Source: Neonectria sp. B-13
Lineage: Eukaryota > Ascomycota > Sordariomycetes > Hypocreales > Nectriaceae
Assembly: GCA_002682825.1 (NCBI GenBank)
Contig: NOKP01000032.1
Coordinates: forward strand, 248,001 to 312,000
DNA length: 64,000 nucleotides
Direction of reading: 5' to 3'
This document shows, one piece after another, positions 33,945 through 45,555 of the stretch; position 1 is the stretch's first letter; the number at the start of each line of letters is the position of its first letter. The position numbers were made by a program, and so were the translations under genes. The notes under the pieces were generated by a model, which worked only from the letters and a program-made list of their open reading frames with translations, made no database searches and had not been told where the DNA came from.

Positions 33945-36900
33945 TCACCTTCGTGACTGGAGCGCCTGGCTTCCCTCACTGCCTCCAACAGTAGCCTCCT
34001 GCGACGTCAAAAGGTAACTGAAACCAAGCGCCTTGATTCGACCAAACCACTGAAGAATAGGTACGGGCTCGAGTCCGGTGTGGCTCCCTCTATGCTGCTT
34101 GATGTGCGCGCTCAGCTCGTCCGTATGGATGGCGAGGGGGCTTTCATAGTGGACAAACCGGGTGGTGCCAGCGGCCATATCACCAAGAGCAGTCGCTGTG
34201 ACAGACTCGCCGAGCGCCTGGGCTATCTGGTCTGCAGGAATCAAGTCAATACGGCCTCTCCAGACGCTGACGTCGGGCGTCGAGCCCGACGCATCGACAA
34301 AGGCGACAAAGGCGTCCAACAGCTGTTGGTTTTGCGAGGACTGCCGCCGGGAAGCAGGGAGGAGCCGGTACACCCACGATGGGATGTTTAGGTCTTCGGC
34401 GGAGCGCTCGAGGATGCGCTCGCCGGCCCATTTGGACGCCACGTAGCCGTCACCGCCGTCTCTAGGGGGCACGTGGGCAGAAGCCGAGCCGGCACTAGCA
34501 CCGTTGACAGCGTCATCGGGAGGCAGCACCCCGGCCGTCGAAATGTAGTGAATGGGCACCCGGCGCGGGGCCGCCAGCTTGACCAGCTCCTTGATTGGGT
34601 GGACGTTGCTGGGACGGAGTACATGGTAGTTGTCCCAGAACGAACGGAGGGCACCCATGTGCAGAACCACGTCGATCTGGCAGGCCAGCGCGCGGAATTC
34701 GTCTACGCCGAGCCCGAGCAGCGGCAACGAAAGATCGCCGAAGTGGTAGACCACCTTCGGAGAGGTAAAGGGAGTGCTTTCGCGCGGTTTGTCTCGCACG
34801 GCGATGCAGTGGATCATGTCGACATCGGGCCGGGCCGCCAGCTGCGGGAGTAGGTACTTGCCGAGGAAGCCAGTTGCGCCTGTGACCAAGACGGCCTTTG
34901 CCTTCGTGTCGCTCTTTGCGGGAACGTCGTCGAGGAAGCTGGGAATGGGCGGCGGGGACGTCTCCTGCTCCCAGTCAACGAGGTCGACGCTGTCGCTGTC
35001 TTCGATGGCGCGCGCCATTTTGCCCAGCGTGTTGAAACCGAGCATCTTGAAGAGCGGGATAGCGACATGGAAAACCTGCCGGATGCGAGCCTGGAGGCGG
35101 ATGGCGAGGAGGGAGTTGCCGCCGACAAGGAAGAAATTGGTCCAAGGATTCAGCTCGAAGTGAAACTTGTCCAAATTCTTGCCCAACACGTCCCGCCACA
35201 CGCGTATCAGCTGCACCATGGTTTCGGTCAGCTCAGTGGCCTCCTTGGCGCCGCCCACTCGATGGGGTAGCGGCATCTCCTGCACAGCTTTCCGGTCCAC
35301 CTTGGAGTGGTTACTGAGGGGGAACTTGTCGAGGGGGATGGCCACGACGGGCACCATGTACTGAGGCACAGGGAGCCGACTGAGCACGCCCTGGAGGAAG
35401 GCCTCCCTCTCCCCACCCGAGGCATTATGGTGCGGCGCAAAGACAACGTGGGCGACTAGGAAAGGGGGGTCGCCCTCACGTAGTGTCACGACGGCCTCTC
35501 TCAGCGCACCGCCCGCGGTCGAGATGATGTTGCTCTCGATATCGCTCAGCTCGATGCGAAGCCCACGGATCTTTACTTGGGAGTCGCCAGCCATGCGGTT
35601 GTGGAAGACCATGGCACCGTCTTCGCGCAGGTGGCCAACATCACCGGTGCGGTACATGCGCGTCCAGCCCCGGGCGGCATCCTCAGGCGTTGCAAACGGG
35701 TTGGGAACGAAGTGCTTGCTGCTGAGTTCCTGGTTGTTAAGGTACCCAAGGGATACGCCAGCGCCGCCTATGCAGATTTCGCCGGGCATGCCAACGGGCA
35801 CCGGCCGTAGCTGCTCGTCCACAACGTACGTGTAGTAGTTAGGCAGAGAGTAGCCGCACGGAATCCGGCCCATCTCCTGGACCGTCTTGGTCTCACGGTA
35901 AGGTATCTCCATTTTGTGCGACGAGATGGAAATCTCCGTGGGACCGTATGAGTTAAAGAATCGCAGCTGCGCCAGGCCAAGGCTAGCAAATTCCTGGGCG
36001 ACCATGCTGATCAGCGGCTCGCCGCCTCCGAAAGCGAACCGCCAACTGGACGCCTGCCGGAGTATGTCTCCTCCGAATTGCATCCACAGTGAGTACTCGG
36101 ACGGCGTCGCCTTAGTGTATGTGATGGAGTACTGTTGAACCATCTTGGCGATTTCGACAGGATCACCGCGCTTCTCTGCTGGAACGATGTATACAGTACC
36201 ACCATTGACAAGTCCTGTATATATCTGGTCCGAAGAATGGTTGAAGGTAAATGCACTCTGCTGCAGGACACGCTCGGCTCCTAGGCCCCACGTCTTAGTA
36301 TATCCCTCGATCTCGTTGCGGAGGCCTGCATGGGTGACCATGATTCCCTTGGGCGTGCCTGTCGAGCCACTGGTGTACAAGATGGCGGCTGGCGAGTCTG
36401 GGTGTGCATTGTTCGCAACGTGAGCCAAGGCCGCAAGAGGCAGATCCGACACATTAATGATGCGGCCATGTGCTGCCTCAAGCTGCGGCGCATCCCCAAC
36501 TGTAGCAGCATCGACAAGGATAGCGCTCGGATCACAGTCCTTTGCAACGGCAGAGAGACGGGTCATGGGATTGCGGAGATCTAATGGCACGTAGATGGCG
36601 CCAATGCGCATGATGGCGAGCATGGAACATATCCAGTCCGCTGCAGGCTGCTGGTACACGAGCACCCGTGAACTAGCACCAGCGCCGGCAGCCAACAATG
36701 CTTCACCGATCGCCTCGATACGGTTCGTCATGTCTGAGTACGTGAGGACCTTGCCAGTGCCATCCACAAGGGCGATGCTATCCTGCTTCTCTTGAGCGAT
36801 CTTGTCGATGCGGTGAGGAAGTGTTCCGGGCCAGTCCGAGACTAAATTGGGGCCTGCATTTACAGTTAGCGATGATTGTGTAACACTATGCATAACAAAA

Positions 36901-39900
36901 CTCACCACGGCCGATCTGGACGGCTTGGGTGAGCTGCTTCTCGCCGAAGAGGGGGTAAGCATCTGGAGGAAGCGACGCATTGCGGGTCACAACGTCGAGG
37001 AGGTGGACATATGTCTCCAGCAGTAGGCCCGCTGCTGTCGAGTCGTAGAGGCTCTTCTGTACTCGAAACATGACCATGGTGTCGTTGGAATCCCCCTCTA
37101 TAACGTCTAAAGTGACGTCGTACGCCGTCCTGCCGGGGTGGACATGTTGGAATTCAAGCTGGCAGTTACCCCACGGGTGCCGCTCCTGAATTCCCTGACG
37201 GTAATCGAGGAAAGCCTGGAAGAAGGGACTGTGCAACGAGGAGCGGGTGACGTTCAGCTCGGTCAGCAGCACGTCGAACGGCAGACGCGAGCTCCCGAGC
37301 GCGCCGTATGTCGTGTTGCGGGCCTCGACGATGGCGTCGGCAAAGGTTTGGTCTGGCTGGCGGCGAAACCGTAGGGCCAGGAGGTTCAGGAAGAAGCCGA
37401 TGCTCCTGCCCACGTCGCCGTCGTTTCGGGCAGCATCGGCAATGCCGATGGTCAAGTCTTTCGTGTCATTGCCAGCGAAGGAGAACAGCAAGGCTTTGAA
37501 GGCAGCTAGGTGGAGGTGGAATGGCGTGCATCGCTCCGCCTTGGACACGGCTTTGACTCGAGCCACCATGTCGGGCTCGAGGTGGCATACCACCTGATGG
37601 GAGTCGAAGCCGTTCATGGCAACCCTAGAGCTAGTGCGAGCCATGGGAAGAAGCGGCAGAACAGGGGGCTCTTCGCTGGCGGGGAACACTGCCTGCCAGT
37701 ACTTGAGCTCCTCCTGCATCTCGCCCTTCTTAAGGGCCTGTCTCTGAGCCACCGAGAACTCAGGGTATTGTCGAGGCAGCGCCCCAAGGGATCGACCACT
37801 GTAAGCTTTTTCTAAGTCTGAGAGGAACACATTGAAGCTGGCGCCGTCCATAACAATGTGATGGTAGTTGATCAAGAGATAATGACATGTCGACGACAGC
37901 GTCAGGAGAACCAACTTCATCACATCGCCGGCCTCAAGGTCGAACACATGTCCCGTCAGCTGCGCGTACTCGGCGTCGACGTCTTCCGCAGATGCTATTT
38001 TCTTGCGCTCAAGCCGCAGTGGGGAGCTAGGCAATACTTTCTGGTAAGCCTCGCTGACGTCGGTCTCGTCCTCAACGAAACACGTGCGCAGTGCTTCGTG
38101 CCTGTTGGTGACGATGCGGATGGCTCTCTCAAGGTCGCCAACACGCAGATTGCCCGCGAGACGGCAGCAGAAATTCACGTTTGGAGTCGTCGGGTCTTCG
38201 AGCATGTGCCGCAAGAACCAGAATCGCGACTGGGGCAGCGAGATACGCTCGCTTTTGAGAAACTTCCTGGGAGGACCTTGGGGTGATGGTGTTGTCGACG
38301 CCGTCACCTGACCTGAACTGGATCGCGATTCCGGCATCGACGAGTTGGGGCTGTCGCCGGACGAAGAGTTGGACTCGGAACTCACAACCGGGTCCGGCGC
38401 TTGTGCCAAGGGCTGAGCCTGGGCGGCAGCAGCCTCGACATCGTCTTGCTGCTTCCTGGATCCCAGAACGAACTCCTCGGGGAGCTTCTCCAGCGCCCTC
38501 TGGCATATCTCGGCCAGGGAGGCACCGCCAACAATCTTAAGCACGGGAATATCCACCTTCAACGTTTTCAAAAACCACAACCGCACCTCTACAGCAACTA
38601 GGGAGTCAATGCCAAGCTCGAGGAGAGGAGCGCTGGGCTCAACTTCTTGATCGCCCAGCTGTAGCATGATGCGCAACTCTGCTGCGAAAGATTCTGCATG
38701 GCGTTAGCGTTCTGCCTCCAACTTCTAAACTGTGCAAACATACCTTGGAGGACGTCAAAAGCCTCTTCCTTGGTAGCTGCCATGAGAAGCCTCTCGCCAA
38801 CAGGAAGCATCGCCTTCTTATCCTGTCCGTCGGACCCCGACGCGGTGTTCTTGCTCTCCTTGACAATGTGCGAGAAAAAGGGGTTGCTGAACCACGGGCC
38901 CCTGAGGGCTTCGTCGTCGCCGACGACACGGAACCCGGTAGTCACCACAGCGGAGGGGATGGCTTCGCGGTCCTGGGCCTGCTGGAAACCGGCCAGGATC
39001 GTTTCTCCGATCACCTGGCGCAAGTCTGTCTCCGAGACAGGCGGCAGCCCAAGCTTTTTCACGAGCTGCTCCAGAACGACCTGGCCTGCCGCCTCGACGT
39101 ATCCAATACCCGTCACGCGGCCGAGGTCGACAGCAGAGGCGGCCAGGCCACGTCTGCGTCTTTGCCTGGCCAGACCCCCTAGGAAACCGTTGGCCGCCGC
39201 GTAGTGGGATTGACCCGGATTGCCGAAAACGCAAACTGCCGACGAGAAGAGGACGAAGAAGTCAAGGTCGTCGCTGCGGAAGACTTGGTCAAGATTCTCC
39301 GACCCCGTAACCTTGGCTCCAAGGACTTTCCGCATCGAGTCTGCCGACATACTCGCGAAAAGTTGATCGTCGAAGATGACTGCTCCGTTGGCAACGCCGA
39401 CGATCGGGGGACAGGTCTCTCTGATGTCTTTCACGACGCGCTCAAGACTGCCCATGTCAAGGACGTCCAATGCCATGACCTTGACGGTGGCTCCGGTGTC
39501 GTGGAAGGAATCCAGCCATCTCTGGTCGACCTTGGGGCGACGGCTTGTCAAGCATACATACCCCGCTCCGTTCGAAACCATCCACTCGCAGAGCGATTGT
39601 CCGATCTGGCCGCTCAGACCGACGAGGAGGTAGGTCTTGTTTCTGGAAAAGAAAGGCTTACAGTCAAGAGGATGCATTACGACGTCGACGAGGTCATCTA
39701 GGGGCCAATGGACGGCACTTGTTGCGTGCTCGACACTTAGCGTACGCAGTTGGCCAAGCGTAGTAACCAGATCCTGGACTTCTGCCCCGGGTAGTAGTCG
39801 CACACGGGAAACAGCATCATCAAGCCGGCTCACAAGAGTCTCCCGGTCGCGCGGCAGGGCTGGGGACGAAGCCTCGCGCTGGAAGTGAGCGGATGGGTCG

Positions 39901-40127
39901 ATAGAGGTGCAGCTCGGTGGCAAGGCCTGCGCAATACGGCGGCCGAGGGTGCTGAGGGGCGTTGTTCCAGCTGTCAAGTCGAGGAAAAGTGTGGGTTTCG
40001 CCAGGCGAAGCATCTTCCGGATAGTGTTGTTGGGGGCGCGAGGATCCAGCGAAATCCACGACGGGTCCCGCTGTTGGTCAAGACGGACGCGATGCCCCGC
40101 AACGACATTTCCAGCCTTGCGGTCCAT
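33945..40127 (-). pseudogene. 5'-truncated PKS-NRPS megasynthase (KR-ACP-C-A-T-R)
   Basis: Exons are 40127-38744 (or less), 38693-36906 and 36853-33945. From the in-frame ATG at 40127 the frame is open for 2026 residues. Domains: KR (about 170-430, LLVGLSGQIGQSL, SHYAAANGFLGGL), ACP (GIDSLVAVEV, about 490), condensation (HHIVMDGASF, about 740), adenylation (about 1090-1600; [35 protein letters not shown]), thiolation ([14 protein letters not shown]) and terminal reductase ([26 protein letters not shown]). Introns are 50 and 52 nt. Intact PKS-NRPS hybrids join a polyketide to an amino acid and release it through the reductase. Here KS, AT, DH and MT are absent and upstream sequence belongs to another gene, so the hybrid product cannot be made by this protein alone. 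No stop or frameshift was found in what remains. Confidence 0.88.
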
Positions 40128-40448
40128 GTTGGCGATTGGCGAGAGGTCTTCCGATCCAGGTACGGGAAGCCGAGGCGGGAGCTGTGGTCGGTGAGCAACC
40201 TGGGGTCGATCCCCGCGGCGCGCCAGGGGCCTTGGGGCATAGAGAGCGTGATGTTTGCTCAGTTATACCCCGTTATTAGTTGCGCGCTCGCGGTCGGGGT
40301 TGCGAGCGTTGAGGGAGGGGAGATGGTTGTGTCCTTTGTGTGGCAGGACGGGATTCTTGAGGAGGAGCTCGTGGCCGGGCTGAGGGATGATTTAGAGAAG
40401 TGGATGGTAAGCCTTGGGAGGGAGGGAAAGCTTGGAGTTGGGCTGTAA
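40075..40448 (+). pseudogene. C-terminal fragment of a fungal acyltransferase-like gene
   Basis: On the strand opposite the PKS-NRPS, a frame ending at 40448 reads as a protein C-terminus: DWREVFRSRYGKPRRELWSV, then SNLGSI, ESVMFAQLYPVISCALAVG, EMVVSFVWQDGILEEELV and GLRDDLEKWMVSLG. The pattern resembles the end of trichothecene-type (Tri3-like) or other condensation-fold O-acyltransferases. No matching N-terminal half exists; further 5' the frame runs into the PKS KR coding region. It is therefore a truncated relic abutting the megasynthase fragment. The family is a resemblance call. Confidence 0.5.
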
Positions 40449-40525
40449 ATAGCATTTTCTTAATTCACCATCTCCATTAGTATAAATATAATTATTCAAC
40501 TTTCTACCCTTCTATTATTCATAAA

Positions 40526-40665
40526 TATCTATACAATCTGTATTACTCTATAATTAAATGTCAGTTCTCACTAATAATATCACTTATTAAGTGCGATCAT
40601 ATTTACACTAGTTACCCTATTTCATTTCACCTATGACTAACGCCTGAATCCTTTACCTAAAGAAT
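40526..40665 (+). repeat. repeat block, right copy, AT-shifted (matches 33606-33745)
   Basis: This is the direct-orientation partner of the left copy. Most differences are C-to-T or G-to-A relative to it (for instance GATGTTGTCACTCATTAA against AATAATATCACTTATTAA), the pattern expected after RIP. Confidence 0.75.
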
Positions 40666-41053
40666 CTTCTTTACACAGTCCACAGTATATAGGCTCATAG
40701 TAAAGCTGCTCGTCCTGAGTGGGTATGGACGTTGCTTAGCATTGCATTTTGCCTAGCATGGCATGTTATTGCTCTTATTATTAGCGAGCCCTGTCTGTTA
40801 ATATATTATCGTTATCTCTCCTCTGAGTAAACGTTAACATGACTAAAAGGTTCATCGCCACGGGGTGATCTATGCTCACCGCTGGTTTGTTCATTAGTAA
40901 TAGCGCTCAATTTCATGTGTTTAGTTGAGAATATTGTTAGTGTCATTTCTACTGTGAATGAAGATGTTAGTTGGAAGCTTTGTGATAGTACTCCTTCTAA
41001 TCCTAACAATGTGAGAATAATTAAGCTATTTATCTAGCAACTGTCTTGGTCTT

Positions 41054-41376
41054 GTAGTCAGGCATCTCAATTTTATGCAATAAGATAGAAATCTATATAG
41101 GGCTAGATGAGTTCAGCAAGCACAGCTATAGTAGGCCAAGGCCAGTAAATTCCTTGGTAATCATGCTAGTCAGCGGCTCACTGCCTCTAAAAGCAAAACC
41201 TTAACTAGACGCCTGCTAGAGTATATCTCCTCTGAATTGCAAGCGAGTACTCAGACAGCATCGCGTATATAATAGAGTACTATTGAACTATCTTAGCGAT
41301 TTCAACGGGATCGCCGCACTCCTCAGCTAGAACGATATACATAGTACCGCCATTGATAAGTCCTATATACATCTAG
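41054..41376 (-). pseudogene. RIP-like mutated copy of part of the adenylation domain
   Basis: The segment aligns in the same orientation with 35893-36236 inside the PKS-NRPS adenylation domain. Examples are GACGCCTGCTAGAGTATATC against GACGCCTGCCGGAGTATGTC, and ATAGTACCGCCATTGATAAG against ACAGTACCACCATTGACAAG. Nearly all substitutions turn C to T or G to A, and small deletions are present. It cannot encode protein. It marks a partial duplication of the megasynthase gene that was later mutated. Confidence 0.85.
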
Positions 41377-42132
41377 TGGAAGCGTCTCGGCCAACATTGT
41401 GCTTCGGGAGCTAGATGGAGTGTAGCAGTATATAAGAGCGGATGTGTGATTCTCCTCCTCTGTTGATAAACTAGCTGGCCGACAGCCCAACCCTTCCCTG
41501 CCCGTCCCGGACATGCATGACTAACGGGCTGGTATCTGCAACGTCGGGTCTCGTTGGTCTTGGCGGTTGTCTAGCTCCCGATGGGAAAGAGTCGGCCGGC
41601 AGCCACCCTGTCAAGTTGAAGAAGACGGAGAACGGAGGAGATTGTTAGCGGAATCTTTAGTTCGATCGGGCCTAACCTTGGGGACGGTATGACGGGCGAA
41701 ATACTCGACTGCGCGGCCTTCCTATTGCGCCTCCGTTTCGAGAATCCGTCATTTCCAGCAAGCGTGCTATTGAGAAGTAGACTCAGGGTGGACGCGACCA
41801 GACATCGTTGCTCGTCGAGGGGCGCGCTGCTCTTGCGCTTGATTTTTGTACGCATGACATGCGACAAACATGATGAAGAGGAGCCTGTAGAAAGAATGTG
41901 ATTGGTTGTAGGCGATCGATACCGAGGCGCCGTGGCGCATCAGAGCATTGTTTGTTGGTTAAACAAGGCTGGGATTTCACTTTTCAATGCGCCAAGGAGC
42001 TGAAGGACTCAGGACGACTCTGCTCTCCGCTGATCACTGTCCTTCCACGATTTCCTGCCCAATTCTCTCTAACAGCGTGGCAATTCGTTTCTCTGTCCAT
42101 TACAATCTGCATCATCATTCTCGTTCTACCTT

Positions 42133-42576
42133 TTGGCGACTTCTTGCATTGCATTTTCGCGCTCTGTTCTTTTGAGCATTCAATACCGGCATCAGCCCTT
42201 GGATTCAAGCCACGGCCATTTCGTGGAAGCACGCGTAGTCAAAGAGGATAAGCTGGACGGTCCAGGTCAGTGCGGACAGGTTGCTACTGCAGTTCCCAGG
42301 AGCTTCCCAGACTTCGTAGGAAGGCCGCTGCCTGTCAGTTATCTCTTCGCCTGGGCCTTGTTGGTGGGGGCAGCGTCTGTGTTCCACGACCCTGACCAGA
42401 TCTGGCTTCCGCGAAGACTGCGCCCTCTGATCCGAGACAACCTATGGAGGACGTGGTTCGAAGTACAGAATAATCTGAGGCGAGTCATGTGGATGGACAG
42501 TATTCATGACGGCCCGGGGACAGAGGTTTTCAACCATCGGCTTGTGGAAACTAGGGACGGAAGTATTAATGCTTGA
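42133..42576 (+). pseudogene. possible relic of a fungal transcription-factor C-terminus
   Basis: The second half of this frame has a coding look (LPVSYLFAWALLVGAASVFH, LRPLIRDNLWRTWFEVQNNL, MWMDSIHDGPGTEVFN). It loosely resembles the C-terminal helices of Zn2Cys6 regulators, where a WALLVGA-like helix is followed by a basic helix and a short W-[ID] motif. The first half is unconvincing and no zinc cluster or start exon is found. This is a weak call. Confidence 0.3.
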
Positions 42577-43573
42577 AGCAACTCTCTATCTTGCGGACAA
42601 CCAGAGATGGGACACAATACTCCGGCAGAACACTTCGCTAACCACACAGAGCGGGAGTGTGAGATTCGTGTGGCAAAGTTAGTTATTCCAAGACAGTGAT
42701 AGCGTGTAAATATCTATGTAACGCGCACAGCACTTCATCTGAGAATGAAACGTTTAGCATATAAAGGTACCGCGCCGCTGGTTCCAAACTAGGGTGGATG
42801 AGGCAGTCCGATAGTACCAAGCAATTTCTCGCTGTCTTCCGCGACGCCTCAGAGCGAGCCTCATCTGACAGGGTCCATGTGGTGGAGGATGTGGACATAG
42901 ACATAGATGGGAAGCAAATGCTAATTACGTCTCGTGATCAGCTTTTCGAGGTGAAGTGCGTCAATCTGGGTCACAAGGCAAGATGTCAGCATCATCAGAA
43001 GCCCCACAGGAGTTCTTGAAAGGCAGAAGAGAGGATGAGTTCGTGATGTCGAGTCGGGGCTTGGCATTGAACAGCATCGTCGTCGAGCTTTACGTTCTCA
43101 TTTACGTGCGTCGGACGAGACGATCCACTAGTCCGAGTGCAGCTGGGAGTTCTTCGCACCCGCACAAAGTCAATGGCAGAAATCCATCGATGGTCTAAGT
43201 CAAGTCCTGGCCCGAGTTCCGCCCGAGGGTCGGCGAAGTCTCGGGCTAAGAACATCTAGCGGGCAAGGAAAGTCCGGGGATTATGCAACGTTGCAGGTGC
43301 TTTTGTCGATGGACCAGGGGTGTCGACGGTTACATCCCGCTCCACACCTGTTTTTAAGGCCACAGGGATGGACAATCATCCCCGAAGGGACACATGTTGT
43401 GCCTTTCTCGTACTTAGATATACACGAATACAGCGATATTGCTTCCATTACGAGCTTTGCGTGCGCTATTTAAATCGTTGCGTTACCCGCCATATACCAT
43501 TGGCATTCTAACACTTGGCTCAGAGAACAATCGACGCCTGATTCTGATTGACGCAGCCTTCACTTGCCACACT

Positions 43574-44536
43574 ATGTCGACACTTCGGATCGCATCGGTG
43601 CAGTTTGAGAACGCATCCGGCGACAAGGCTGCCAATCTAGCTACGATTCGTCGTCTCGCAGGGCAAGCAGCTGGTCATGGGTGCAATGTGGTGGCCTTCC
43701 ACGAGTGCTCCATCACAGGATATACTTTCGCATCTAAACTATCGCGTGCCGAGCTGGTCGCCATTGCAGAACCTGTCCCGTCGGGCCCCAGTATCCAAGA
43801 GCTCTCGTCTATTGCTCGCGACGTCGGCATCGTCCTGCTAGCAGGTCTATTCGAGTTGGAAGAAAAGGACGGACAGAATCAGATCTATAACACGTATGTG
43901 TGCGTCTCGGCCGATGGAGTGCTGGCCCGTTTCCGCAAGATTCATCCCTTCATCAGCTCGCATCTCTCTGCTGGAAATGAGTTGGTTGTCTTCGATCTAC
44001 TCGGGTGGCGCGCTGGCATCCTGATCTGCTACGACAACAATGTGGTTGAAAACGTGCGGGCCACGGCACTGCAAGGAGCCGAGATTCTGTTCGCGCCGCA
44101 CGTTACCATGTGTACCCCATCGAGCCGCCCTGGTGCCGGCTTTGTCGACCCGGCGCTGTGGGATGCTCGGGAAACAGATCCTACTTCCCTTCGGGCTGAA
44201 TTCGACGGACTCAAGGGCAGATCGTGGCTTATGAAGTGGCTTCCAGCACGAGCGTATGACAACGGCATCTATGTTGTCTTCAGCAACCCCATCGGTATGG
44301 ACGATGATCAGCTCAAGAACGGCTGCTCGATGGTGGTGGATCCTTTTGGTGATGTGCTTGCCGAGTGTCGCAGGCTAGGCGAGGACATGGCCGTTGCAGT
44401 GTGCACCCGGAACAAGTTGGAGATGGCAGGCGGGTTCAGGTACCGGAGCGCAAGGAAACCTGAGGTGTATGGGAATATCATTGCCAAGGATCACCGACCC
44501 AGTCTGAAAGTGGCCTGGATGAAGGAATCATCTTAG
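43574..44536 (+). CDS. carbon-nitrogen hydrolase (nitrilase superfamily)
   Basis: This is an intronless 320-residue protein when begun at ATG 43574 (MSTLRIASVQFEN), which matches the usual family N-terminus; the same frame stays open upstream to 43439. The Glu-Lys-Cys triad is visible: AFHECSITGY, RFRKIHPF and ILICYDNNVVENVRA. Later conserved parts are KWLPARAYDNGIYVVFSNPIG and GCSMVVDPFGDVLAE. Members cleave nitriles, amides or N-carbamoyl compounds; length and motifs fit an amidase or carbamoylase branch more than a classic nitrilase. Cytosolic. No operon-like partner is evident. Confidence 0.9.
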   Translation: MSTLRIASVQFENASGDKAANLATIRRLAGQAAGHGCNVVAFHECSITGYTFASKLSRAELVAIAEPVPSGPSIQELSSIARDVGIVLLAGLFELEEKDGQNQIYNTYVCVSADGVLARFRKIHPFISSHLSAGNELVVFDLLGWRAGILICYDNNVVENVRATALQGAEILFAPHVTMCTPSSRPGAGFVDPALWDARETDPTSLRAEFDGLKGRSWLMKWLPARAYDNGIYVVFSNPIGMDDDQLKNGCSMVVDPFGDVLAECRRLGEDMAVAVCTRNKLEMAGGFRYRSARKPEVYGNIIAKDHRPSLKVAWMKESS

Positions 44537-45555
44537 GCCTATCACTACTGCAGTTAAATGGTAGCTAGCGACGCGTACAATACAGTATACGAACGGTGAC
44601 AATTACTCGCTCGCTAGCGTAAAATAAAGATCTCTCGCTTGGTTATGTTCTAGGCCAAAAACCGGGCCCGAAATAGTCAAAAGCTACGATTTCAACCTTT
44701 CGCCAACGTCTTCATGGACCGTGAATGCCACCCTGCTGACGGCCCTCGCTCCCAGGTACAGGCGAGGGTTAGGCGGGCGTGGATTGCCGAGTTTCTTACC
44801 AGGCGGGGGACGTCTCGTTAGGTTTAGGTCCCATTGGGTCACTGGTCAGCTGAAAGTGCTCTGCTAGCCACGCCCTTTGCTTGACATCTGTTTCCTGACA
44901 CACACCGACGTTTTGCGAGCTCGCCCTAACTAATCGCCAACTTTTCACTGACATGTAGCCATCTGTCAAGTTTGGAAATGTCTCTGACAATCCCTCCAGC
45001 CCGTGCGAATCGGGGCTGTCCGGCCGTGGGCCCCAGTACAATCAGAGATCCGTACCGTGCCTCATGACGTTGAGATAGTTCTGGAGATTGACGACTAGGA
45101 CGTCGATTATCGGCGCCCTGTCGACCGTGGTTGGCGGTTAGCTAAGGCATAAATTACCCAGCCCAAGGGCACCCACGGGTACTTTATACCTTACGGTTGG
45201 CTGCTGACAACAACGGCCATGGGGACTGACCGACTTTCGACTGCAAGGCCCAGATGGCTACTACATAAGCGTGACCAGCCGATAAAGAAAGATTTGAGAG
45301 ATTGTGCAATTGGTCCAGATATACATCTGCTCGGCGGAAGTCGAGAATGTTGAGGAAGAAGGGGCGTCATGGGCCGAAACTGTGCAAGGAGCTCATACTG
45401 ACACGGCGCTCTGCATGACTTGCAAGCGGCGATATCCTGCCATTTTCTCTTTCTCTTTCATCTTTGATAATAATGACTTAAGTTATAAGCTTACTCTATA
45501 CCGTATTTACCCCCTACTAATAAAGTATAATATATTACTCATTCTTTATATTCCT
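44537..45555. other. intergenic region
   Basis: About 1 kb without a supported gene. 45460-45555 is strongly AT-rich and probably belongs to the 3' region of the dehydratase gene. Confidence 0.45.

Larger units (their letters stand above)
40449..43573. other. AT-rich, gene-poor region with duplicated relics
   Basis: Apart from the repeat block, the mutated adenylation-domain copy and the weak frame at 42133-42576, no gene is seen in these 3.1 kb. AT content is visibly high from 40450 to 41400, consistent with RIP-affected DNA. Confidence 0.5.

Noticed and set aside
36145..36423. Open frames on the plus strand across the megasynthase
   Set aside because: They are antisense shadows of a GC-rich coding region; the minus-strand frame carries all conserved domain motifs.
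42683..43255. Frames on both strands between 42.7 and 43.3 kb
   Set aside because: No motif or splice support; stops are frequent in every frame that could be extended.
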